Notes: generated by a model from the sequence alone, not told the origin. A DNA stretch of 9,215 bases from an uncultured Bacteroidales bacterium (GCA_946410535.1 CAMKAR010000068.1:1-9215); one strand, 5' to 3'. Positions 1 to 6,075 are shown, numbered from the stretch's first letter. Numbers and translations are program-made.

Positions 1-53
1 CCGCCGACAGGCTGATTACAAATCAGCTACTCTACCAACTGAGTTATACCGGC
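1..53 (-). tRNA. tRNA-Thr (anticodon TGT), 3' end cut by window edge
   Basis: Read on the minus strand from 53 down, the sequence folds as a tRNA. It shows a 7-nt acceptor 5' strand (GCCGGTA), a D-arm (ACTC / AGTTGGTA / GAGT), an anticodon arm GCTGA / TTTGTAA / TCAGC with anticodon TGT, a variable loop CTGTC, and the first T-stem strand GGCGG. The T-loop and 3' acceptor strand lie beyond base 1. TGT decodes ACA and, by wobble, other threonine codons. In Bacteroidales this tRNA commonly starts a tRNA cluster ahead of tuf, so more tRNAs and tuf probably follow off the left edge (inference). Confidence 0.93.
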
Positions 54-111
54 AACATGTGAAAGAACTGTCGGCTTCTTTTCGCCGTCCCTTTCGCTTT
101 GAAAAGGTGTG

Positions 112-142
112 CAAAAATAGATACTTTTCTTGAATTGACAAT
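112..142 (-). promoter_or_regulatory. Bacteroidota-type promoter for the tRNA-Thr operon
   Basis: On the minus strand ATTG (142-139) is followed by a 19-nt spacer and TATTTTTG (119-112), which fits the phylum consensus TAnnTTTG -7 box with a TTG-containing -33 box. Transcription would start near 105, about 50 nt before the tRNA. The promoter lies downstream of the hpf terminator, so the tRNA (and probably tuf) operon is separate from the hpf transcript. The remaining bases between 54 and 228 are AT-rich and show no gene. Confidence 0.7.
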
Positions 143-228
143 GCGTTCCACCCATTTTTTTTGAAAAATTTTCGCTCAAAATTTGCATTTATATGTAAAT
201 CAGTACTTTACATAATTCATTTATACGC

Positions 229-269
229 AAAAAAAGTGAGCCGAACCTTGATTTTCGGCTCGGCTCACT
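229..269 (-). terminator. Intrinsic terminator downstream of hpf
   Basis: Perfect 10-bp inverted repeat AGTGAGCCGA (235-244) / TCGGCTCACT (260-269). On the minus strand it is followed at once by a run of seven T (235-229). It lies 37 bp beyond the hpf stop codon and should end the rpsU-xerC-hpf transcript. The plus side also has a short T run (272-276), so some bidirectional activity is possible. Confidence 0.85.
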
Positions 270-305
270 CGTTTTTCAGCTGTTTTTGCAGCTTATGGAG
301 GGGTC

Positions 306-602
306 TTATTTGATGGTTTTGCCCTTGTATTTCTCCAATTGCTTCTTCAGAGCGTCGATGGAAGTGTCGATGGATTCCTCAAAAGTCTTGCTTTGCTTGC
401 TGGCAAAGAGGTCGTCGCCGCGCAGCACGAGGCGGATGTCGGCAATCTTGTTCTCGGGGGTGTCGGTGTTGTCGAGTTTCAACGCGACTTCGGCGTTGAT
501 CACCTCGCTGTACTTGGCACAGAGCTTTTCCACTTTTTGCGTAATGAAGTCTTCAAGTTTTTGGTCAGCCTTGAAGTGAACTGAATTGATCATGACTTTC
601 AT
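306..602 (-). CDS. hpf: Ribosome hibernation-promoting factor HPF/YfiA family (short form)
   Basis: 98-residue protein of the HPF/RaiA (sigma-54 modulation protein) family. These small cytoplasmic proteins bind the 30S decoding region and block tRNA and mRNA access, which favours inactive ribosomes in stationary phase. The N-terminal strand and helix (MKVMINSVHFKADQKLEDFITQ), the central IADIRLVLRGDDLFA strand region and the C-terminal helix DALKKQLEKYKGK fit the single-domain fold. The length matches short HPF (about 95-110 aa), and the C-terminal dimerisation domain of long HPF is absent. The start at 602 is supported by AAAGGAG 8 nt upstream; a second Met at codon 4 is possible. It lies 15 bp after the xerC stop, so it is probably co-transcribed with xerC and rpsU. 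A strong terminator follows. Confidence 0.93.
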   Translation of the reverse strand: MKVMINSVHFKADQKLEDFITQKVEKLCAKYSEVINAEVALKLDNTDTPENKIADIRLVLRGDDLFASKQSKTFEESIDTSIDALKKQLEKYKGKTIK

Positions 603-617
603 AATGACTCCTTTCTT

Positions 618-1496
618 TTAGTCACCCTTAGGGTGGGCTTGTTTATGGATTTTCTTTAGTTGTTCGATTGTGTTGTGGGCATACACTTGGGTTGTGGCCA
701 AGTCTGAGTGCCCGAGCAGCTTCTGGATGGCCACTAAGCTGGCACCCTCGTCCAAGAGATGCGTGGCGAAGGTGTGCCGCAAAACGTGGGGGCTTTTCTG
801 CTTCAGCGTGGTGACACCTTCGAGCAGCCGATGCACCTTATTATATACATAGGTAGGTGTCATCTCCCCTCCCCTGTCGTTCAGCAACAGCCGGTCGGCC
901 TTGGCCTCAAAAGTCGCATCACGCAACGTCTGATACTTGGTGATCAGCTGCACCATCTGAAGGGATAACGGCACAAGGCGGTCTTTATTGCGCTTGCCGT
1001 GAATTTTCACCTCCATGCCCATCTTGTCGACGTCGACATCGCGAAGCCCGCGCAACTCGGCCTGCCGCATCCCTGTCTGGTATAGCAGCTCGAAGAGGAG
1101 GTGGTCGCGCAGGTGGGCGAAATCGGCACTGTCGCCATACGACACCTTATTAATATCAGTCTCGGTGACGAACTTGACGAGGGCCTTGGGCTGCTTGAGC
1201 GCCTTGATGCCAGCCATGGGGGTCTTTTCGATGAGGTTTTCGCGGAGGCAATATTTATAGAAGGTGCGCAGCGTGGATACCTTGCGGTTGATGCTGCGGT
1301 TTTCGAGACCGTCGCCTTTCAGGCTGACGACATATGACTTCACCATCGTGGTAGTCACCTGAAGCAGATCGTTGGTGTCATATTCATCCTTCAGATAGCC
1401 AACGAATTGTTCCATGTCGTGACGGTAGGCTTTCACGGTCAATTTGGAGAAGCGTTTCTCGGCTTCGATGAATGCTATGAACCTTTCGATGAGCAT
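618..1496 (-). CDS. xerC: XerC/XerD-type tyrosine recombinase
   Basis: 292-residue site-specific tyrosine recombinase, normal length for XerC/D. Residues 1-90 form the SAM-like core-binding domain (ERFIAFIEAEKRFSKLTVKAYRHD). The C-terminal catalytic domain keeps the full set: R144 in TGMRQAELRGL, K168 in HGKRNKD, H237 and R240 in HVLRHTFATHLL, H263 in LLGHSD and the nucleophile Y272 in TTQVYAH. Family members resolve chromosome dimers at dif near the septum; whether this copy is the main Xer protein or a paralogue cannot be told from one window. It lies between rpsU and hpf, as in many Bacteroidales, and no phage or transposon genes are nearby, so it looks like a housekeeping gene. No clear Shine-Dalgarno precedes the start; instead a long hairpin ends about 8 nt upstream. 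The ATG at 1496 aligns with the usual N-terminus. Confidence 0.93.
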   Translation of the reverse strand: MLIERFIAFIEAEKRFSKLTVKAYRHDMEQFVGYLKDEYDTNDLLQVTTTMVKSYVVSLKGDGLENRSINRKVSTLRTFYKYCLRENLIEKTPMAGIKALKQPKALVKFVTETDINKVSYGDSADFAHLRDHLLFELLYQTGMRQAELRGLRDVDVDKMGMEVKIHGKRNKDRLVPLSLQMVQLITKYQTLRDATFEAKADRLLLNDRGGEMTPTYVYNKVHRLLEGVTTLKQKSPHVLRHTFATHLLDEGASLVAIQKLLGHSDLATTQVYAHNTIEQLKKIHKQAHPKGD

Positions 1497-1499
1497 AAC

Positions 1500-1550
1500 A
1501 AAAAACTTCGCCGTAAAATTAGTAATAAATTACCAATCCACGGCGAAGTT
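1500..1550 (-). terminator. Terminator/attenuator hairpin in the rpsU-xerC gap
   Basis: Perfect 11-bp inverted repeat AACTTCGCCGT (1504-1514) / ACGGCGAAGTT (1540-1550). Inside it is a second inverted repeat, ATTGGTAAT / ATTACTAAT with one G-U pair, so the whole 47 nt can form one long stem. On the minus strand the stem runs into six T (1505-1500) and then, 3 nt later, the xerC ATG at 1496. It has the form of an intrinsic terminator and would let most transcripts end after rpsU, lowering xerC and hpf. Being flush with the start codon, it may also affect xerC translation. Confidence 0.75.
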
Positions 1551-1604
1551 TGCCTAAAAAAATTATTTTCCTAAGCGGGCGTTCCGCATCAAGTACGGAA
1601 TGAA

Positions 1605-1802
1605 TTACATATTCTGCTCAGCCTCACGGAGTTTTTGCACATAGATGGCCTTCATCATCTGCGCACGCTTGATGACTGAGGGCTTGGTGAACTGCTGGCG
1701 GGCGCGAAGTTCCTTCACGACGCCGGTCTTTTCATACTTTCTCTTGTAGCGCTTCAAAGCTCTGTCGATGCTTTCGCCTTCTTTTACAGGAACAATAATC
1801 AT
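1605..1802 (-). CDS. rpsU: 30S ribosomal protein bS21
   Basis: 65-residue bS21 of the small ribosomal subunit. It begins MIIVPVKEGESIDRALKRYKRKYEKTG, a family hallmark, and is rich in Lys/Arg throughout. The protein sits near the platform and the 3' end of 16S rRNA and helps mRNA engagement; in Bacteroidota it is implicated in the unusual handling of the anti-Shine-Dalgarno sequence (established for the phylum, not seen here). The start at 1802 has GGAAG about 11 nt upstream. It is first in the rpsU-xerC-hpf unit, with its own promoter at 1861-1890 and a terminator-like hairpin 55 bp after its stop. Size and composition are ordinary. Confidence 0.96.
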   Translation of the reverse strand: MIIVPVKEGESIDRALKRYKRKYEKTGVVKELRARQQFTKPSVIKRAQMMKAIYVQKLREAEQNM

Positions 1803-1860
1803 TTTAAAACACTTCCTTCTTTTAAGTTGTTAATACTATGGTTGATTGAATTTGAGGCCG

Positions 1861-1890
1861 CAAAAGTACGACTTTTTCCTTTTCCGCAAC
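1861..1890 (-). promoter_or_regulatory. Promoter of rpsU
   Basis: Minus strand: GTTG (1890-1887), 18-nt spacer, TACTTTTG (1868-1861), matching the Bacteroidota TAnnTTTG -7 box. The start of transcription would fall near 1854, giving a leader of about 50 nt before the rpsU ATG. It is divergent from the tatA promoter about 100 bp away. Confidence 0.75.
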
Positions 1891-1961
1891 ACAAATTCGC
1901 AAAAAAAATGTTTTCGAGGACCGTTTCCGTGATATTTACAACAAAAACCGAAAAATTGTCA

Positions 1962-1992
1962 CTTGCAGGTCTTGTCTTTTTCCCTATTTTTG
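1962..1992 (+). promoter_or_regulatory. Promoter of the tat / iron-sulfur operon
   Basis: CTTG (1962-1965), exactly 19 nt, then TATTTTTG (1985-1992): a near-consensus Bacteroidota promoter. Transcription would start near 1999, about 23 nt before the tatA ATG. This placement rules out a longer tatA reading frame beginning at 1827, which would cross the promoter. Confidence 0.8.
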
Positions 1993-2021
1993 CAGCGATT
2001 AATCAACAAACACAACACATT

Positions 2022-2216
2022 ATGCAATTGCTTACCATTGGAACGACCGAAATCATCCTCATCGTAGCCCTCGTCCTGCTGCTATTCGGTGGCCGCAAAA
2101 TCCCGGAGCTGATGAAGGGTCTCGGCAAAGGCGTGAAGAGCTTCAAGGACGGCGTGAACGGCGTTGAAGACCCTAACGAGAAAAAAGAACCCGCCAAAGA
2201 CGCAAAAGAAGAATGA
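2022..2216 (+). CDS. tatA: Twin-arginine translocase pore subunit TatA/E
   Basis: 64-residue TatA/E protein. An N-terminal membrane helix (about residues 9-22, TEIILIVALVLLLF) is followed by the family FG hinge (F22-G23), an amphipathic helix from K26 to D43 (KIPELMKGLGKGVKSFKD) and a charged tail. TatA oligomers form the transport path for folded proteins once TatC has bound the RR signal. The ATG at 2022 is chosen because the promoter lies just before it and the family N-terminus starts there. It overlaps tatC by ATGA, implying translational coupling. No tatB is present, so this is a minimal TatAC system in which TatA is expected to serve both roles, as known for Bacteroidota and Firmicutes. 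Confidence 0.95.
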   Translation: MQLLTIGTTEIILIVALVLLLFGGRKIPELMKGLGKGVKSFKDGVNGVEDPNEKKEPAKDAKEE

Positions 2217-3055
2217 GCCAAGCGGAGGTCAGCAGTTTTTGGGACCACTTGGACGTGCTGCGGAAGGTGCTTTTCCGCTGCCTGATTGCTTGGGCCATTG
2301 GAGCGGCAGCGGCGTTTTGCTTCAAGGATGTCTTGTTCGGCCTGCTGTTTGCGCCGTCGCGCGACGACTTCATCTCCTACCGACTGATGGAGTGGCTGTG
2401 CACGAAAACGGGATGGCAGTCGCTGTGTCCGGGTAGCTTCAAGGCTTCGTTCATCAACACGGAACTGGCGGCGCAGTTCATGACACACCTCAAAGTGGCA
2501 CTATGGGCGGGACTCGTGGTGGTTTCGCCTTACCTCATCGTGCAGCTTTACGGTTTCATCGCACCTGCCTTATACGACAAGGAGAAGCGCCATGCCGCAC
2601 CTATTATAATATGGGGCACCTTGCTGTTCGTCCTCGGTGTGCTGATGAACTACTTCATCATCTTCCCTTTCGCATTCCGTTTCCTCTTCAACTATCAGGT
2701 CTATGCCGAGGTGCACAACCAGATCGCGCTTTCGTCTTACGTCTCTACGCTGCTCATGCTCAGCCTCTTGATGGGCATATTGTTCGAGATCCCCATTGTC
2801 AACTATTTGTTGGCCAAGGCGGGACTGCTCAGCGCGGAGACTTTAAAGAAGTACCGTCGGCACGCCATCGTGGGCATTGCCATCGTTGCCGCCGTCATCA
2901 CCCCGACGGGCGATGCCGTCACGCTGATGCTCGTCACCGTGCCGATTTATTTGCTGTATGAAGCAAGTATTGTTATTGTGAAAAGACACTCGACAGCAGT
3001 TCGAGCGGATTTGAAATCCCCATATTCAACTCAGTCGGATTACAAATCCGCCTGA
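2213..3055 (+). CDS. tatC: Twin-arginine translocase receptor subunit TatC
   Basis: 280-residue polytopic membrane protein. The cytoplasmic N-terminus has the SFWDHLDVLRKVLFR signature, the first periplasmic loop is long and rich in polar residues (about 45-90), FIAPALYDKEKR (about 115-126) carries the conserved cytoplasmic Glu124 of the signal-binding site, and FEIPIV (about 191-196) carries the conserved membrane Glu192. Six hydrophobic segments fall near 20-38, 93-115, 130-155, 178-198, 215-230 and 234-255. TatC recognises twin-arginine signals and recruits TatA. Normal TatC sequence ends around residue 258 (IVIVKR). The last 16 residues (265-280) come from a palindromic repeat element and look like an acquired tail with no family role. 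The two genes downstream encode probable Tat substrates. Confidence 0.96.
   Translation: MSQAEVSSFWDHLDVLRKVLFRCLIAWAIGAAAAFCFKDVLFGLLFAPSRDDFISYRLMEWLCTKTGWQSLCPGSFKASFINTELAAQFMTHLKVALWAGLVVVSPYLIVQLYGFIAPALYDKEKRHAAPIIIWGTLLFVLGVLMNYFIIFPFAFRFLFNYQVYAEVHNQIALSSYVSTLLMLSLLMGILFEIPIVNYLLAKAGLLSAETLKKYRRHAIVGIAIVAAVITPTGDAVTLMLVTVPIYLLYEASIVIVKRHSTAVRADLKSPYSTQSDYKSA
3005..3052. repeat. REP-like palindromic element fused to the 3' end of tatC
   Basis: Two related arms in opposite orientation: GCGGATTTGAAATCCC (3005-3020) and CGGATTACAAATCCGC (3036-3051). They pair with each other over 14 of 16 positions around a 15-nt loop, and each arm is itself a small palindrome. The element reads through in frame to the tatC stop at 3053-3055. 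There is no T run, so it is not a simple terminator. Its form suggests an interspersed REP/BIME-like repeat, but the genomic copy number cannot be seen from this window. Confidence 0.6.
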
Positions 3056-3102
3056 ACCAAGCGAAACAAACTAATTCAAATATCAACTAACTCAAATACA
3101 TT

Positions 3103-4578
3103 ATGTTACGTAAAATCAGAATCTGTCTTCAAGTGGTCATGATGACCTTAGTGACCCTGTTGCTGCTCGGCATTGGATTCCGAGTGCATCTTTGGGCCGG
3201 CTGGGTGGCCAAAATCCAGTTTTTGCCTGCCTTGTTGGCCCTGAACCTCATCCCTGTGATTTTACTCCATTTTTGGCTCACCTACACTTTCGGGAGAATC
3301 TATTGCAGCGTAATTTGTCCTTTGGGCATCATGCAAGACTTCTTCTCGTGGCTCGGTGGCAAAGCCAAGAAAAACCGTTTCAGTTACGCCAAGGAAAACA
3401 AAGTGCTGCGCTATGGTTTCCTCGGCGTATTCGCCCTTGCGTTAATCATCGGTTTTGCACCTGTCACGACCTTGTTTGAGCCATACAGTGCCTACAGCCG
3501 CATCGTCAACAGCCTGTTCAAGCCGTTGTATGACCTGCTGAACAATTGGCTCGCCTCGATGGATGCCGCGAACGACCGTTACAATTTCACAGAAGTCCAA
3601 ATCTGGATGCGTAGCGTGACGACCTTTGTGGTAGCCATCCTCACCTTATTAATATTGGCTTTCCTCGCATGGCGCAAAGGCCGTCTTTACTGCAACACCA
3701 TCTGTCCTGTTGGCACCACCCTCGGTTTCATCTCGCGTATCCCCGGGTTTGGATTCCGTGTCCGTTTCGACAAAGACAAGTGCAAGAACTGCGGCATGTG
3801 CGAAAAGAACTGCAAGGCCCAAGCCATTGACTTCAAGAACGGTACAGTCGACTATTCACGCTGCGTGGTCTGCGGCGACTGTTTGGACAAGTGCAAGTTC
3901 GACGCGTTGCATTATACTGCGAAAAAGCCCGTTGCCGCATCGAAGCCCGTCGACACGGAACGTCGTGCCTTCTTAGTAGGTGCAGCCGTGGCCGGAACTT
4001 CCGCTGCTTTGGCCCAAACCCAAATGAAAGTGGACGGCGGACTGGCCGTCATCGAGGACAAGGTGGCCCAAAAACGCGAGACACCTCTCACGCCTCCTGG
4101 CTCCATTTCGGCAAAACACATGCAACGCCATTGCACGGCCTGCCAGCTCTGCGTTTCGAGTTGCCCTAACAATGTGCTACGTCCTTCCACCGACCTGATG
4201 CACTTCATGCAGCCCACCATGTCGTTTGAACGCGGCTATTGCCGTCCCGAATGCACACGGTGCAGCGAGGTATGCCCTGCCGGTGCCATCAAGCCCATCA
4301 CGCGCGAGGAAAAGACCACCATCCATGTCGGCCATGCCGTTTGGGTGAAGGAAAACTGCGTGGTCTTGACTGACGGCGTTTCGTGCGGCAACTGCGCCCG
4401 CCACTGCCCTACCGGTGCCATCCAGATGATTGACTACGAAGGCCCTAACGGCACCGTGCAAGTGCCCGCCGTCGACGTAAACAAATGCATCGGCTGCGGT
4501 GCCTGCGAGAACCTCTGCCCCGCCCGCCCGTTCAGCGCGATTTATGTGGAAGGGAATGAAATGCACCATATCGGATAA
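3103..4578 (+). CDS. Membrane polyferredoxin, NapH-like + NapG/MauM-like fusion with internal Tat segment
   Basis: 491 residues. The N-terminal half resembles NapH/NosR-type proteins: four hydrophobic segments (about 10-27, 42-60, 105-125, 170-190) and two CxxxCP motifs (C68-C72, C197-C201). A 2x[4Fe-4S] ferredoxin domain follows (C227, C230, C233, C237; C254, C257, C260, C264). Residues 285-304 then read TERRAFL plus a hydrophobic stretch, a twin-arginine transmembrane signal inside the protein. The C-terminal half (344-472) has four more Cys groups (C344/347/350/354, C380/384/387/391, C419/428/431/435, C462/465/468/472), like NapG/MauM. In nitrate-reductase systems NapH and NapG are separate proteins that pass electrons from quinol to the periplasm; here they appear fused. 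Six clusters are expected. No nap reductase is nearby, so the partner is probably the adjacent reductase (inference). It starts 47 bp after tatC. Confidence 0.88.
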   Translation: MLRKIRICLQVVMMTLVTLLLLGIGFRVHLWAGWVAKIQFLPALLALNLIPVILLHFWLTYTFGRIYCSVICPLGIMQDFFSWLGGKAKKNRFSYAKENKVLRYGFLGVFALALIIGFAPVTTLFEPYSAYSRIVNSLFKPLYDLLNNWLASMDAANDRYNFTEVQIWMRSVTTFVVAILTLLILAFLAWRKGRLYCNTICPVGTTLGFISRIPGFGFRVRFDKDKCKNCGMCEKNCKAQAIDFKNGTVDYSRCVVCGDCLDKCKFDALHYTAKKPVAASKPVDTERRAFLVGAAVAGTSAALAQTQMKVDGGLAVIEDKVAQKRETPLTPPGSISAKHMQRHCTACQLCVSSCPNNVLRPSTDLMHFMQPTMSFERGYCRPECTRCSEVCPAGAIKPITREEKTTIHVGHAVWVKENCVVLTDGVSCGNCARHCPTGAIQMIDYEGPNGTVQVPAVDVNKCIGCGACENLCPARPFSAIYVEGNEMHHIG

Positions 4579-4588
4579 TTGGGTGTAA

Positions 4589-4646
4589 GGCTGTCACATT
4601 GTGGCAGCCGCCATAACGAATCAACGGCTGCCGTGATACGACAGCC
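4589..4646. repeat. Pair of mirror-image hairpins (BIME-like) before the Tat reductase
   Basis: Two 21-nt palindromes with 3-nt loops: 4589-4609 (arms GGCTGTCAC / GTGGCAGCC) and 4626-4646 (arms GGCTGCCGT / ACGACAGCC). Their outer 7 bases are exact reverse complements across the pair: 4589-4595 with 4640-4646, and 4603-4609 with 4626-4632. The region can therefore fold as two small hairpins or one long one. There is no T run after either. It lies between two co-directional genes of the operon and 28 bp before the next ATG. Possible roles are mRNA stabilisation or processing, or an inert REP pair. Confidence 0.65.
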
Positions 4647-4674
4647 CTACAAAAACAAACAAATAATTACAATC

Positions 4675-6075
4675 ATGGATAGAAGAGATTTCCTAAAACA
4701 TATGGGCGGTGCTGCGGTGGCCACTTCGGTGGTGTTGTCCGCCTGCAAAAACAACGACGAATCGCCCGTCATCGCCAAAAACGTCATTGACGGCCAAGGC
4801 GAGATGACCTACCGCACCAACCCCAACTCAGGCGACAAGGTCTCGCTGTTGGGCTACGGCATGATGCGTCTGCCTGTGGAAGGCGGCGGCACCTTCCGCG
4901 ACCACCCCGATGCCAGCATCGACCAAGAGATGGTCAACGAGCAGGTGGACTATGCCCTCGAACACGGCATCAACTACTTTGATACGTCACCAGCCTATTG
5001 CAAAGGCCTCTCGGAACGCTCGACGGGCATTGCCCTTTCACGGCATCCGCGCAACTCTTACTACATCGCCACTAAGCTGTCGAACTTCAGTCCGTCCACA
5101 TGGAGTCGTGAGGCTTCGCAAGCCATGTTTGAGAACTCGCTGAAAGAGCTTCAGACCGACTACATCGACTACCTGCTGCTTCACAGCATCGGTGGCAACA
5201 CCAACGACCTCGACAGTCACCAGCTGTTCAACGCCCGTTTCATCGACAACGGCATCTTGGATTGGCTCGTAGAGCAGAAAAAGGCGGGACGTATCCGCAA
5301 CCTCGGCTTCTCGTACCATGGCGACGTCGACATCTTCGACATGCTGCTGCAATGGCACGACGAGGGTAAATACCATTGGGATTTTGTTCAAATCGAGCTG
5401 AATTACCTCGACTGGAAGTATGCCGACGAGCTCAACACGCGCAACACCGATGCCAAATACCTTTACGAAGCCCTGCATAGCCGTGGCATCCCTGGCGTCA
5501 TCATGGAGCCGCTTTTAGGTGGTCGTCTGGCCTCGTTGCCCGACCACATCGTGAAGCAGATGCAGGAGCGTGAGCCTGAGTCACCCGTAGCCCGTTGGGC
5601 TTTCCGTTTTGCCGGTACGCCCGAAGGCATCCTCACCGTCTTGAGCGGCATGACCTATATGGAACACCTGAAGCAAAACGTGGAGACCTATTCTCCCTTG
5701 CGCCCCATTAGCGAAGAGGAAAACGCCTTCCTGATGAAGATTGCGGAAGAAATCGTGGAACTGCCACTCGTGCCTTGCACAGCCTGCAACTATTGCATGC
5801 CCTGCCCCTACGGACTGAACATCCCCGCCATCTTTGCCTACTACAACAGTAGCGTCACCGAAGGCAAGATGCCCACAGGCGGTCCAGAGGCCAAGGAATA
5901 TTGGGAAGCCCGCAAACGTTTCCTCATCGGCTACGACCGCAACATCCCTGCCTTGCGCCAAGCCAGCCATTGCATCGGGTGCAACCAATGCGCGCCACAT
6001 TGTCCGCAAAACATCGAGATCCCGAAGCAACTGCACAGGATTGACGATTATGTGGAACAGTTGAAACAAGTTTAA
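4675..6075 (+). CDS. Tat-signal lipoprotein: aldo/keto reductase with C-terminal 2x[4Fe-4S] ferredoxin domain
   Basis: 466 residues. It begins MDRRDFLKHMGG, a classic RRxFLK twin-arginine motif, followed by a hydrophobic stretch and the lipobox LSAC (C24), so it should be exported folded and lipid-anchored. Residues about 55-340 are an aldo/keto reductase barrel with the complete tetrad D103, Y108, K134 and H170 (FDTSPAY, ATKL, LLLHS). The C-terminus has two clusters of the 4Fe-4S type (C368/371/374/377 and C433/436/439/443, each ending CP). The substrate is unknown. Because NADPH is not available outside the cytoplasm, electrons may come through the ferredoxin domain from the membrane polyferredoxin encoded just upstream (inference). 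The start at 4675 is preferred over a TTG at 4579 because the Tat motif begins there and the hairpin pair lies between the two. Confidence 0.9.
   Translation: MDRRDFLKHMGGAAVATSVVLSACKNNDESPVIAKNVIDGQGEMTYRTNPNSGDKVSLLGYGMMRLPVEGGGTFRDHPDASIDQEMVNEQVDYALEHGINYFDTSPAYCKGLSERSTGIALSRHPRNSYYIATKLSNFSPSTWSREASQAMFENSLKELQTDYIDYLLLHSIGGNTNDLDSHQLFNARFIDNGILDWLVEQKKAGRIRNLGFSYHGDVDIFDMLLQWHDEGKYHWDFVQIELNYLDWKYADELNTRNTDAKYLYEALHSRGIPGVIMEPLLGGRLASLPDHIVKQMQEREPESPVARWAFRFAGTPEGILTVLSGMTYMEHLKQNVETYSPLRPISEEENAFLMKIAEEIVELPLVPCTACNYCMPCPYGLNIPAIFAYYNSSVTEGKMPTGGPEAKEYWEARKRFLIGYDRNIPALRQASHCIGCNQCAPHCPQNIEIPKQLHRIDDYVEQLKQV

Noticed and set aside
13..32. tRNA anticodon arm resembling the GATTACAAATC core of the tatC repeat
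   Set aside because: The shared bases are explained by the tRNA-Thr stem and TGT anticodon, and the match is too short to infer a common origin.
618..1496. Tyrosine recombinase as sign of a phage or integron
   Set aside because: It sits in the conserved rpsU-hpf context, has XerC/D length and motifs, and no att sites or phage genes are seen. The nearby tRNA is separated from it by hpf and has no visible direct repeat in the window.
1582..1600. Small hairpin TTCCG/CGGAA just after rpsU as terminator
   Set aside because: The stem is only 5 bp and the nearest T run on the minus strand is about 16 bases further on; the larger hairpin at 1500-1550 is the better candidate.
1827..2021. N-terminal extension of tatA from 1827
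   Set aside because: It crosses a near-consensus promoter at 1962-1992 and adds 65 residues absent from TatA proteins.
2003..2488. 161-codon minus-strand open frame across tatA/tatC
   Set aside because: It is the shadow of two clearly coding genes, with no family resemblance and low-complexity Arg/Ser composition.
4579..4674. Longer reductase starting at TTG 4579
   Set aside because: It would put the Tat signal in the interior and translate the hairpin pair; the RRDFLK motif begins at the ATG at 4675.
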